A stretch of DNA of 64,000 nt, taken from assembly GCA_036426205.1 (NCBI GenBank), contig WSYH01000857.1, positions 54,312-118,311 on the forward strand. The letters are read 5' to 3'. Both the position numbers and the translations under genes were made by a program. Origin of the DNA: Ascaphus truei (taxonomy: Eukaryota; Chordata; Amphibia; Anura; Ascaphidae). Below are positions 31,466 through 42,107 of the stretch, one piece after another (the stretch's first letter is position 1; each line of letters starts with the position of its first letter). The notes beneath the pieces were generated by a model. It was not told where the DNA came from. It saw only the letters and a list, made by a program, of their open reading frames with translations, and did no database searches.

Positions 31466-31692
31466 CTGAGTGTATGATAACTCTTGGTGGCTTTGGCAAT
31501 TTTCTTGTTCATGATAAAGCCCACTCCTCATCATCTGGTGGTGTCATTGCCAGAATAATATATAGTGTGCTCACCGGAATTGAAGAAGCAATTGCCAGTC
31601 CAATGCATTTCACTGATGCCCAATATTTAGATGTTCAGTCGATTCATTTCCCAGCAGATGGGCGTCCCAAAGGATTTATCCTATCTGTGTGA
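31466..31692 (+). pseudogene. Unrecognised 70-codon ORF fragment downstream of the LTR
   Basis: An open frame with MITLGGFGNFLVHDKAH and a downstream HFPADGRPKGF, ending at 31,690-31,692. Its amino-acid composition is protein-like, unlike most frames nearby. It may be a piece of an older element or an exon into which the Gypsy element inserted. No family is recognised. Confidence 0.3.
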
Positions 31693-33300
31693 TCACTGCC
31701 CGAGCTACTCTGACCTCCTTGATCTTCCCCAATTGCATTACAGGTACCTTCCAGCTTGGGGGTCCCCACTTTCAAATACCATGTTGGAATTAATGTTGAG
31801 TCGTTGATCCATAAAATATTTTTTGGAAAAATACAGGAATAGGTTGTAAGGTCTTTCCCCAGGCCAGAGCCAAGTGTGTGTTTTATTGCATGCGGGTCAT
31901 GTAACAGGGACCATCGATCCAGGTACACCCCAGGTTCCCAGCAGTGGAGGCTCAGGCCTCCTGTGAGCCACAGGTATCGTACCCCACACACACACCGTAG
32001 TTACACATCTCCCAGGGGGTGGGGGAAAGTGCGCTACATATCATATTTTGCAGATTATAGTTATGACTCTTTCATTCTACAGTGCACTTATTAGATACTG
32101 AATAAATGCCAAATAATCATATAAACATAAAGATGTTTTATTTTACTTTGCTTAAAGATACATATTCACTTCAATTTTAAAAAAATATAGTCAACGCTGT
32201 TCTGCTATGTTGTGTATCAGATTATACAAGATTTAAAGCTGCAATTCCCATCAAGATCCTATATAAGTTTAACTCATATAATATTTGTATCGGCCCCCTG
32301 AACAGGTTCTGCTCTCAAAAACAATTATTTTTTAGTGTTTAAAATCCTGATTTTCTAAATCATCAGCATCTGAGGATACATGGTAACCTTAAGACGCAGT
32401 GGGTTTTGGGTTGAGATCCATTTTAACCTCATGGACACTTAAAATATAAATGCTTATATCTCATAAATTTATCAGCTATATATTTTATTCAATGTCATTG
32501 TTTCCTTAGTGAATTAATATAGAAAATGAATCAGACATGTAATTATGTAATGTAGAGTTACAGTTCAACTGTAGTATCACTATAAGAGTAAGGGTGATCA
32601 TCCAATAAGAAAGCTTTTCTGAAGCAGTATCCAAAAATTATTAAGCAAGATTTTTTTTATTGCCCAGAAAAAGTCAAGAACCTAATGATCAGATGCATTA
32701 GCAAAATCGTATTTATTCCCTTAAAAACTTGGCTCCTGATTGACTTAACCTTTAGAACAACCTCTTATAGTTTATATATATGAATCAGTCCACCAGAGTG
32801 ATACTTCCTGTTCTTCCCTTAATTACATCCTAGTTACATCCCTGACATTTTCCATTTTTCTACTATATAAAGCCATTAGTTCTTCATGTATAGTCTACAT
32901 TAGTTGCACTACAATATCTTGGCAAATAAAATATGAAACTTATTTTTACAGTATTGTAGCTGCTTATGCCAAAATACATTGCATGGAAAGTCTACATACA
33001 GATGTAGCAAGACTTATTGTTTGCAAAACCAAGTGTAAATCCCCAGCATTTATTTGTATGTTGTGGCCCAGAGAGAGCACTACTACGCCGCAGCAACGAA
33101 ATTGGAGTTTAGCGCCGCCGTAATATTCCAGAGTATCGCTAGGTATCGCTAGTGTGCATCTTTAATCTAAATGCGATGCAACCCACCCCTTATTCCCATT
33201 AATTTCATGATATTATATCCCATTTATTTAAATGTAACCAAACACTTTTCCAATAAAGCAACTTTAATGACTGAAAATAATTTTTACAGTATGACGTTTT
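31693..33300. other. No gene seen
   Basis: 31,693-32,040 is moderately GC-rich and repeat-like, ending AGTGCGCTACA. From 32,040 the sequence is AT-rich with only chance frames. A short GC-richer patch with two GTATCGCTAG words lies near 33,090-33,160. Confidence 0.4.
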
Positions 33301-34750
33301 TTTAAATTAGTGTAAATTCCAGTTTAACAAAACACTTTGTGAAATAATCTTCTTCAATCTTCACACAATAATACAATCTTCTACCAACATCCTCTTCTGG
33401 CTGTTTCTTGTACAGTTTCACCTGTAAAATAATCATGAGATTGTTATTTATTATTAGTATTAATAATAATAATAGATAACTAATATATGCATGAAATAGC
33501 CTCTTTGGGACGTGTACTACCAATAAACTGCACATACCTGTTCTATGGAACGCATACTGTATGTGAGTCATTGAATTTCTGCCCATGCGCATACTGCCGG
33601 TATGTGAACTGTATGAATAAACTGTATGGAATGCAAACACAGTACAGGTATTGCCAATTTAATGGAACACATACTGTACATTACCTTAATTATCCATTGT
33701 CTCTGGATGTGTTTCCTACACAAAAATGGTGTTGATGTTGATCTGTCTGTCGAATCTGCAAAAAAGGATGAAAACAAGGATTACACATTGACAAAAGAAA
33801 TGGCACTCCTTACAATAATGCAATCTTCTTCACCAACTTCTTCTGCAGTCTCTTTTACAAGTCCAAATGTAAAATAATTGTGATTGTTATTTATTAATAA
33901 TGTAGAAGCATAAATCCCATCACCTTATTGCTGGATGTGTTTCCTACACGAACATGGTGTTGATGTTGGTCAGCCTGTCGAATGTTCGAAAAAGGATGAA
34001 AACATGGGTTCAAGATACCATAAAAACTGTTGCCACTTTGTGTACTATGATCCACACCTGTTTCCATTTTTCTTTGTGTACCCCATTGAAAATTATGAAT
34101 ACAAAATTAGATGAAAACAAGAATTAAGCAATGAGAAAAAATAAATGACTATTAATATTCCAAAAATGTATGTTTCAATCACTGATTACTCCAGCCCACA
34201 GTTCTATGTTGCTTTCAAAGTCCATTGATTGTGTCTTTCATGGTCTTCAATTGTGCAGCTGTGTATTTATACTGCTTGCCGTGTTCTTCTAAAATAGCTC
34301 TTTTCAAATTGTTAGGAATAGCCTTCAACTTGGCTGTCCCTTGCTGTGTGTAATATATCTTTCCAAAGTCTCCCATGCTATTAGTGAAATCGGGAAGTCA
34401 TCGATTGGTTCCCCAAAGATATTGCTACCGATGCATATTTGCCTCCGTGGTGCCGCAGGTGTGTTTTGGAAATCAGGCACATTTAACTGCTCCAGAATAC
34501 TACTTTCCTGCAGGTTGGTCCCTATTTGCTGTCTCAATATCATCATCGTTGTATGGGTTGTTGGGTGTACTTCCTAATATCTGGGTATTGCATGGAGGCT
34601 CATGGGGGAGGGGATTGGGAAAGGGTTCCTCAAGATGTCTTGCTCTCTCCTGCTACTGTGTACCTATAATCGAATAGAGAGCCAGCATGTCCTTTGCCAA
34701 TCCCACCGTGTCCTTTGCCATTTGGTCCATCTAAAGTAAGGTCAATTTTT
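33301..34750 (-). pseudogene. Decayed exon-like modules, minus strand
   Basis: Two blocks (33,301-33,422 and 33,740-33,870) share related sequence and, on the minus strand, follow TTATTTTACA(G/T), an acceptor-like context. Both encode a VQETA-type acidic peptide in one frame. A further frame at 34,546-34,250 (minus) reads QNTPAAPRRQ and then, after a stop, LKRAILEEHGKQYKYTAAQLK. A DNA-binding accessory gene of an old DNA transposon is possible, but the evidence is weak. Confidence 0.25.
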
Positions 34751-35805
34751 CAGGTGCACATGCATCTTGTACATCGGCAACAAAATTAAACATTACAAAG
34801 TAATTTGACACTGCAAAGCTCTATCTGATGAAGTCACCATTTACAGCAAGACAAGAGTTCTGTACTTTGTGGGGGGTTGCACTAGGTTTGAGTTGGGCTC
34901 AGCTGGGCATGGAGTAAACTAAACAAACTGGTGTTCGTGGCGCAAAATGTGAATATAACAGTGCAATATAACCGTGCAATAAACCCAGTGAATATAAATA
35001 GACACTGATGTCACTTATACTGCAACTCCATGGAACATGATCCTCCGAAGTTGTTCCTCCTTGAAAAACCTCATGTGGAAAAGAAAGCACAGATGCATGC
35101 AATATGGTGCATTAACATTTTACTTTCATTGACAAACAACACAGAGGGGAAATGGACAACTCATACTTTCCTCGCTGGTCAAAAGCAGAGAGTGATTTTG
35201 GGCGCACTCCAACCCTACTCCAGACTCAGCCCCAGACTCAGCTCCATGCTGTGTGTGAACCCACGTGCCGGGCTTCCCCTTTCTGCGTCTCTCACATCCC
35301 TGGTTGCCTTGCATCAGTCTCGCATCAGCAGCTCTGGTTCCTGGTGGAATGGGAATGGTGACTTCTGCAGTCCAAAATGCAAGGTGAGCCGTTTCCAAGT
35401 TGAGCTGAGCTTAGTCTGTGATAAGATGAGCAGGGTCTTGAGTCAGGTCATGATGCGCTGGGTAGAATAAGAATTGAGGTACAGGTACCTGGCGCAGAAT
35501 CAGCTTTTCTGGGTGCACGGAGCGCAAGGCTTTTTGCCATCTTATTTCTCCACATCGATTCTTGAGCCTTCTCCTTTGTTGTATTTTTAGGCTTATTTTC
35601 TTTCCCTATTTTTGTTTTTTTGTATTTTAGGGTCTCAAGTAGTCTTGAATCAGCAGGAATCCTGCACTTTCTTAGGCTCCTTGCTAGTACAGCAGTAAGA
35701 AGGTTCTTGCATCCATAGAAGCTGGATTGATCCATCGTTGAAGCACAAGAGGTCTGGTCAAGATCAGTGAGTATGGCAATAAAAGAATAATGGATGAAGT
35801 GTAGT

Positions 35806-36150
35806 TTCATGAGGCCATTATCTCCAAGATAGTACCATACATTTACAGTAGATTCTTCCAATCAGGTCACTGGTTCTTCCAAGACAATGACCCTAAACAC
35901 AGTGCATCTGATATATTTATTAAGGACAGTGAAATCAACTGGACAATACCACCAGAGTAAGTGCTGTAACTGTTTTGAGCAGTAGTATACTATTAACTGT
36001 GCTGTGCTATTAAGTGTGCTTGTTTTATTCTTGGCAATAACGTACTTTGTCTCTATATTTGCAGATACACCAATTTGAACCCTATAGAATTGGTGTTGCA
36101 TGCACTGAACCCACACACCGTGCAATTAGATGGCGCTTTCACACAACATA
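35806..36150 (+). pseudogene. Tc1/mariner-like transposase fragment with intron-like gap
   Basis: One frame reads HWFFQDNDPKHSASD, the block around the second catalytic Asp of Tc1/mariner transposases, up to 35,956. The continuation EYTNLNPIELVLHAL, with the catalytic Glu block NPIE, lies at 36,063-36,110. Between them is a 108-bp AT-rich segment with GTAAGT and TTTGCAG ends (35,957-36,064) that splices in frame. The N-terminal DNA-binding region and the first Asp were not found upstream. It is a remnant or an exapted 3' part. Confidence 0.65.
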
Positions 36151-37216
36151 AAAGTATATATGGACCAAAGTGATTTAAATGTGAATTTAGTAAAAGTGAG
36201 GGTAAATAGTGCTCAAAAACCTCTGGTAAGGACTTGTTGAGTCCTCTCTTACATATAACACTCCACAAAGTCCAGAAGAAACAGAGATGCCCAAAATGAG
36301 AAAAAAGGAATATATAATGTACACTGTGTTTAATAATATTTAAAGATGTATGGATCTAATCTTGGCTCATACTGTATGTTAGCCCACTTACAGTGTGAAT
36401 GGAGATAACACGCCTTCTCTTAACTGTGGCAATCACTTTTTTTTTCTTTTTGGCAAGATGAAAGGTGAGTGTAGATAATCCCTCAGATTTAGATACATGA
36501 TAAATCTTAGGAAGGGTGGACTAAGGATTACTTTGTAATTTGAAGACATTTTGGGATCTTTATTTCTCACTGTGATTGTGTGAGGTGGGCATTGGACATA
36601 AGAATGGAAGGCTTATTTCATCATCAGTTTACTCAGTCTGTGTCAGTCAGTACAATATACAGAGAAAATCATAGTAGGTGAATGACACAGAGTAAATACT
36701 GTAGCTGCTAATACAAGTGGCCCTGACTGAGACCTGAAGTACACAAACTCTCTGTCTCCAAATCCACAATCATTTTATTATTTTAGTCTCGCATCTGAAT
36801 CATCAATAATGTTTGATTACATTGAATTTAGAATTTCTGAATCTCTGTCTCTCTCAGCCTCGGTTACATGTCTGCTAAATCAGAAGGAATCCTACTCTTA
36901 GTTTGGTCTGTTCTCTACTCCTAGTTGCTGCTACTACTGTACTTTTTCATATAATGAGGTAGCTGTCAATATGATTGTCAAAGCTAAAAGGAAAAATGTC
37001 TTAAAAGGATGATCAATTTACTGTCTGTGAACAACTAAACAGGTGGATTAGGTGTCTGCTCAGGAAGTATGCCAAGAAGGCTGTGTGTTCAGTACATGGG
37101 ACTCATCCCCATCATCCTTCTTCCCCCATCATTAAATCATGGTATATATTTTCTATTCAAATCAAAGACTGTGGACTTGATTATTGACCTAGAGTCTTTG
37201 TATGTTAAACAAATAA
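36151..37216. other. No gene seen
   Basis: AT-rich sequence with chance frames only. Confidence 0.4.
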
Positions 37217-38152
37217 GGGCCTATGCTATAAGCTTTGATAAGTCACTTATCGAGACCTTTTCCCCAAAAAGACCTACTGCTATTCAGTAAGCCTCGATAA
37301 GTGGCCTATAAAAGACTTTATCTGCATTTTTTTTTCTCCAAAAAAATTAATTCAAATTGCCAGGCGAGCTACGATAAGCCACTAATCGGCAGGTTCTCAC
37401 ATTCGTGCAATTCTAGTAGCCTCGAGTACGTTATCGAGGCTAATCGAGGCTCTAGAATGGCGATTTCCTCTCAAAATCCTTCCATCAGGAAAAGTTGTTG
37501 TGAAGGAGGCGAGAACCTGCTGATAAGGCGGCGAGAGAGGACTTTAGAAACAAAAATGCATTTTCCTGCATAGGATTGATGCCAGGAGTCTCCAGAGCTG
37601 ATACACATTAATATCAGCACCGAAGACCCCCGACATGAATCCCATGCAATAAAAATACATTTACAGGCAACTTCATTACCTTAGCTGCTAACCGCTAAGG
37701 CAATGAAGGGTTTAACTACTAGCGCCATCTTTATTGTGGGTAGCAGGGGTGGGGGAAGGTGGTATTTTGCCCTTGGTGGGTGTTTAGGCCTTGAGGGGGG
37801 GGGGGTTGCGTGTTGAGTAAACCCCTTCATTGCCTTAGCTGTTAATATGTAAAAGGAAAGGGGAGGGGAACTCCCACTTGTGATGCTAACCAGGAGCAGA
37901 CAATTGCCTTATTCATAATATATAAACCTCTTCATTGCATGAGACAGTTCATGAGACCCAGGTATCCAAATAGTCCAACAATAAACACACTCCCATACAC
38001 TTACCACTAGCCTGTATAGGTAGATCTTGTGTGGTAGTCTGGGCAATGTGTAGGACTGATCACATAAATGAAGTAAATGAATTACTCACTGCTGACCTTG
38101 GGGATATCCTGGTCCTGTTAGGCATGTTCCTACTGAGAAGTAAATGGAGAAA

Positions 38153-38288
38153 GTGCAGGAATAATGGTGGTGCATCTGCTGCTGCTGCTGCTGCTGCTGC
38201 TGAAGATAGATTTGAAACCACAAACTGCAAGTTTGTGGTTTCAAATCTATCTTCAGCAGCAGCAGATGCACCGCCGTTTTTCCTGCAC
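38153..38288. repeat. Long palindrome containing unequal CTG/CAG runs
   Basis: The arms run from GTGCAGGA to TCCTGCAC and meet near AACTGCAAGTT at 38,228. The left arm has nine CTG units (38,176-38,202) while the right arm has four CAG units (38,254-38,265). It would form a strong hairpin in single-stranded DNA. Confidence 0.9.
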
Positions 38289-38585
38289 TGGGCTGTTAAT
38301 AGCACTAAGGTAATGAAAGGGATAACCCCTCCCACTGCAGACCAGTAGGTATAAACACCTACCAAGGGCCAAATGTCAACTTCACCCATCCTTGCTACCC
38401 ACAAAAAATATTTTAAAACAACCCTACTACCACCTCTTTTACCCCCAATACCCCCCTCCCCCCCCCAAACACATACAGTACAGTAATGGACAAAATTACT
38501 GTTATCCACATATGGATAATAGTGCATTTGCACATTAAACATTAGCCAGCCAGCATTAATAAAGTAAATAAAACGTTCAACTTAC

Positions 38586-38650
38586 CCCTGCTATCATGAA
38601 GGGTGTATTCGTCAGCATACTCCAGGTCCATGTCCTCCGATGCCAGCAAG
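38586..38650 (-). other. Acidic exon-like block, element E
   Basis: Minus strand contains GGAGGACATGGACCTGGAG followed further on by CCTTCATGATAGCAGG and donor GGTAAGTTG. It aligns with the blocks of elements A and B but is clearly diverged, which implies an old split. Confidence 0.35.
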
Positions 38651-38725
38651 AATTCAAGAAAAAATACAATCTAATGGCCCTAACCACTTAAACACCTTAG
38701 CGGTTAATAACTGGAACCTGGATTG

Positions 38726-40729
38726 CTCAGGTGAGAAACCCTATACTCTATAAGGACTTGCAGAACCCTAACCCAGTAGAAGGTAACTGACCTCAATTAT
38801 GTTGCCTAGTTTTGTTGATGGAAAGGGACCTAGCCACCCAAACCATAGTACAGTATGGTGTACGGGGAAGTGAAGTGAGTGCTCCTAACTGGAGTTAGAC
38901 TGTTTGTTTTTTGTTTTCCTCTTAACCCTGTCTTTTTGTTGATAATAAACTGTTGGTTTTGAAAGCTGTGGTGAATAAAAAGCCTAATTTTATTTTCTCT
39001 TAAAACATCTCCTGGTCTGAAAACCTATGTGCATATCTCCTACACCGCCCCTTTAAAATTTGGCAAAATTGCAAAAACACTGAAAAACATGCAAAATAAA
39101 TTTTCTAAGCCGAAGTTTTTACATCCTTAGTTAACAGTGGGAAAGTAATGGAAACAACCCTTTCAGTTCTGGTGGGGGTATGACGTTATAAATATTTGCA
39201 CTGTACCTTGCTCAAAACCTTGACATATTTATGTTGATACTCTATCATGTGGCTGTAGAGGAAATGTACCAGATGCCTTCCCAATATGTAATCACACATC
39301 AGGGGAAATGCTGATGGAGAAAAAAGAACCCAAAAATATTACTTCTCTACATTTGTAGCTTTGATTAAAAAAGGAAGAAAATAAGTAAATATGATCACTA
39401 CAGAGATTTATTGTGTTACCCATTAATCCATTTTGTACTTTGTATTTTATCTTATTGCCAACTTCTTTTTTCATTGAAAAAAATAGCTTTGGTCAAATGG
39501 AGGCCTTGAAAAAGTTAACAAAGACATTAAATATTGTAAATTTAATGTAAATGCTATTGAGTATGTGTGCATCAATCCATCTATATAGATATAGATATTC
39601 CTACTGATAGCTAAATTGTGTAACTGTAAAAAAATGACCTTGATTCCTCCTTTATATCAAGGATTAAAAAGAAACATCAGGATCCACATGTAAACTCATT
39701 GTAATTTTCTGAGCTGCGTGTAACCTTTTTTCCATTTATAACTGTAATTGCTTCCATACAGCAGAAAAAGTATTTTAAATGACACCATGCTGTACAAGGA
39801 CAAGCTATGTACTGTATGCAACACTTTTGAAAATGTTGCTTTGCAAACCAGGACCTTCTAGAGCATTGCTTCTATTCCATCTTCTGATCAATTATCAAAG
39901 ATAAACTTAATTTGAAAGTTACATGAAATGTGATGTCCTGTTTACCATCTTGTTTACTTAATCAATTCCAACAGTTTCTAAGAGGAAGAAATACAAAAAA
40001 GTCAGAAAAGGACAAGAATAATGTAAAACTGTTTAAAATGTTTAGACAAAATAAAATACCACCAACACAGCTTTGCTATGGAAACTGACAGAAGAAAACT
40101 TCTTAGTACAGTTTTAAGTGCAACATTATCAGTATGGGAACATTAATATGTAAAACTAACCCAATAACATAACTTACTATATAATGGAACATTTTCATTG
40201 GATTATTTTACATTACCAGTACAACTTAGAATACCAACGTGTAAATGTTACCACAAAATGTTCCCTTTTTATATTGAGAAACCTTAAATGAGTTGTTGAA
40301 TAGATTTAACATCTCACCTTTTTCTCTTTATGATAGTACTGTAATGTGAAAAAATGTAAAAAAACGAAACAGTTCCACCAAGCAGTTGTATTTTGTCAAA
40401 CATACAAATTGAATATGGTCAGCGAAAGCTTGGAAACATCATGTAAAATTGTTTATTATCTGACATATAACATTAAAGATAGGAGCTGTTGGGAAATTGA
40501 GAATTCTAATAAGTAGTGCGATGTCTAAATGTATACGTTAATGTGTACCACCAAATTTAACCATACTTCTAGATACATCTTAAAAATGCCTTATTTTAAG
40601 ATCGTAGATCAGTGCTCCCATTTTCACAGATTTTTCTCTTTTTTACATTTTGGGGCAACACAAGGGATTACAGGATATTTGCTGAATTTCACGGATATTT
40701 GAAGATTTGACCATGATTGAGATCTTCAA
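38726..40729. other. No gene seen
   Basis: 38,726-39,060 is repeat-like, with AATAAACTG and a TTTTGAAAGCTGTGG segment that could be the end of an LTR. From 39,060 the sequence is AT-rich with only chance frames. Confidence 0.35.
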
Positions 40730-40731
40730 TA

Positions 40732-40978
40732 CAGCAGGGCCCCGGGAATACGGCGGGTTCCGTTTCAGGGGCCCGCCGTATTGTGAAAATCGCCGGAAAG
40801 TGGATCCGCCGATTTTCAGTTCTGTGCATGCACAGAACGGCGTTTTCACTGTTCTGCGCATGCGCGGCCTACGTTCTGTGCATGCGCGACTCGGAATTAA
40901 AGATGGCGGCCCCCTTCTCAGTGCCGCCATATCAGCAGATCGCTGAAAAGCGGGGCGCCGAGAAGCGGGGCCCTGCTG
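40732..40978. mobile_element. Tigger/pogo-like MITE with TA target duplication
   Basis: A 247-bp segment with terminal inverted repeats CAGCAGGGCCCCG/CGGGGCCCTGCTG bounded by TA on both sides (40,730-40,731 and 40,979-40,980). CAG termini and TA duplications fit Tc1/mariner-pogo elements. GC-rich interior, no transposase. Confidence 0.8.
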
Positions 40979-40990
40979 TACATTTACACG

Positions 40991-42107
40991 TACAGATGCA
41001 GCCACCAGTATCTGATCACTTGCCTGGGTAAAAACTATGGCATCTCACAGTAAATGCCTCAACATTTCTGTGAGATTCTGCTGCCTGTAAGGAATCGGGG
41101 AACACGTCCTTTGCGGTGTGTTCCCTCCTTACCTGTCATCTCTCAGACCTCCGTTCTGGCACCAGCGCGTGCGCGCACCCCTGCTCTGCTTACAAAGCTT
41201 GTGCGCATGCGCAGCTCTTCTAGAGTGCCACGGAGCTTAGCTCCGCCCCCTCGGATGCGTCGAGCTTCTCTTACGCGCGATGTGCACACGTGACGATGTG
41301 TACCACTCTCCAGCTGCGTGGCAAGTACTCATTTAGCCCACTTGTCTCCTGCAGCCAATCCTTGCCTCCACGGAGGCCGCGCCTCCACTCCGCCTCCCTT
41401 GCTACTGGTTCCTGTGTGCTGCAAATACCCTGCAGTTCATTTCCTACCTTGCTGAGCATAACTTGTATCCTTGAGCTCCTGCGTCTCTTGTGCCTTGCTC
41501 CTTGTCCTGTGTTATTTTGCCGTTTAACTCTTCGTGTACCGACCCGGCTTGACTTTGGAATCCCTCTTGATTTTGACCACGGCTTACCCTTGACTCTGCT
41601 GACCTCTCCAAACCAGACCATGGTTATTCAGACCTCCACGATTCTAACCTCTCCAATCCCAGACCACGGCTATACGGACTTCCACGATTCTGACCTCTCA
41701 TACCCCAGACCACGGCTAACAGACATGACTATTCTGAACTCTCCATTCCAAGACGTTGGCAAGTATAAACCAACCCACTCTCTCCAACCCAGACCCGGAT
41801 ACGTTTGACAATCTGCCTGCCAGGCACGCTTCCGCTGCTGTGGGTGCATGGTTTACTACTTCCCCACCCTGTCTTGCTCGTGGGCAGCGCAAGCGTTATA
41901 CTGCCAGACTAATGGCCCATTGGATTAACACAGCAGGTGTCCCTGCAGTCCCATTCAGTTTGAATGGGACTGCAGGGACCCCTCGCTGTGTTAATCTGAT
42001 GGGCCATTAGTCTGGCTGCAGAAATCTCACAGAAATGTTGCAGTTTATTGGGCGTTTCCCCCAGATTTTCCCAGGCAAGTGATCTAATACTGGTGGCTGC
42101 ATCTGTA
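40991..42107. mobile_element. Foldback MITE split by a solo LTR
   Basis: The ends TACAGATGCAGCCACCAGTA (40,991) and its reverse complement (ending 42,107) continue inward as long inverted arms: 40,991-41,085 against about 42,013-42,107. The inner hairpin at 41,909-42,011 has the arm CAGTCCCATTCAGTTTGAA and its mirror. The LTR at 41,086-41,900 interrupts the left arm. Superfamily unknown; no clear target duplication was found. Confidence 0.75.
41086..41900 (+). mobile_element. Solo LTR, Gypsy-like
   Basis: An 815-bp unit starting TGTAAGGAATCGGGG and ending GCAAGCGTTATA, flanked by the perfect 5-bp duplication CTGCC (41,081-41,085 and 41,901-41,905). It shares CGTGTACCGACC and other blocks with the LTR at 30,727-31,465. 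A short motif with AGACCACGGCTA recurs three to four times at 41,610-41,730. A solo LTR forms by recombination between the two LTRs of a full element. Confidence 0.88.

Larger units (their letters stand above)
37217..38725 (-). mobile_element. Element E: decayed palindromic-family copy
   Basis: It starts with the Harbinger-like end GGGCCTATGCTATAAGC at 37,217. Family modules follow: degenerate GAAGACCCCC hairpin at 37,590, CATTACCTTAGC blocks at 37,675 and 37,825, a long palindrome at 38,153-38,288, the TTATCC-type hairpin near 38,510 and the acidic exon-like block on the minus strand at 38,586-38,650 with donor GGGTAAGT. The far end is not defined. Confidence 0.45.
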
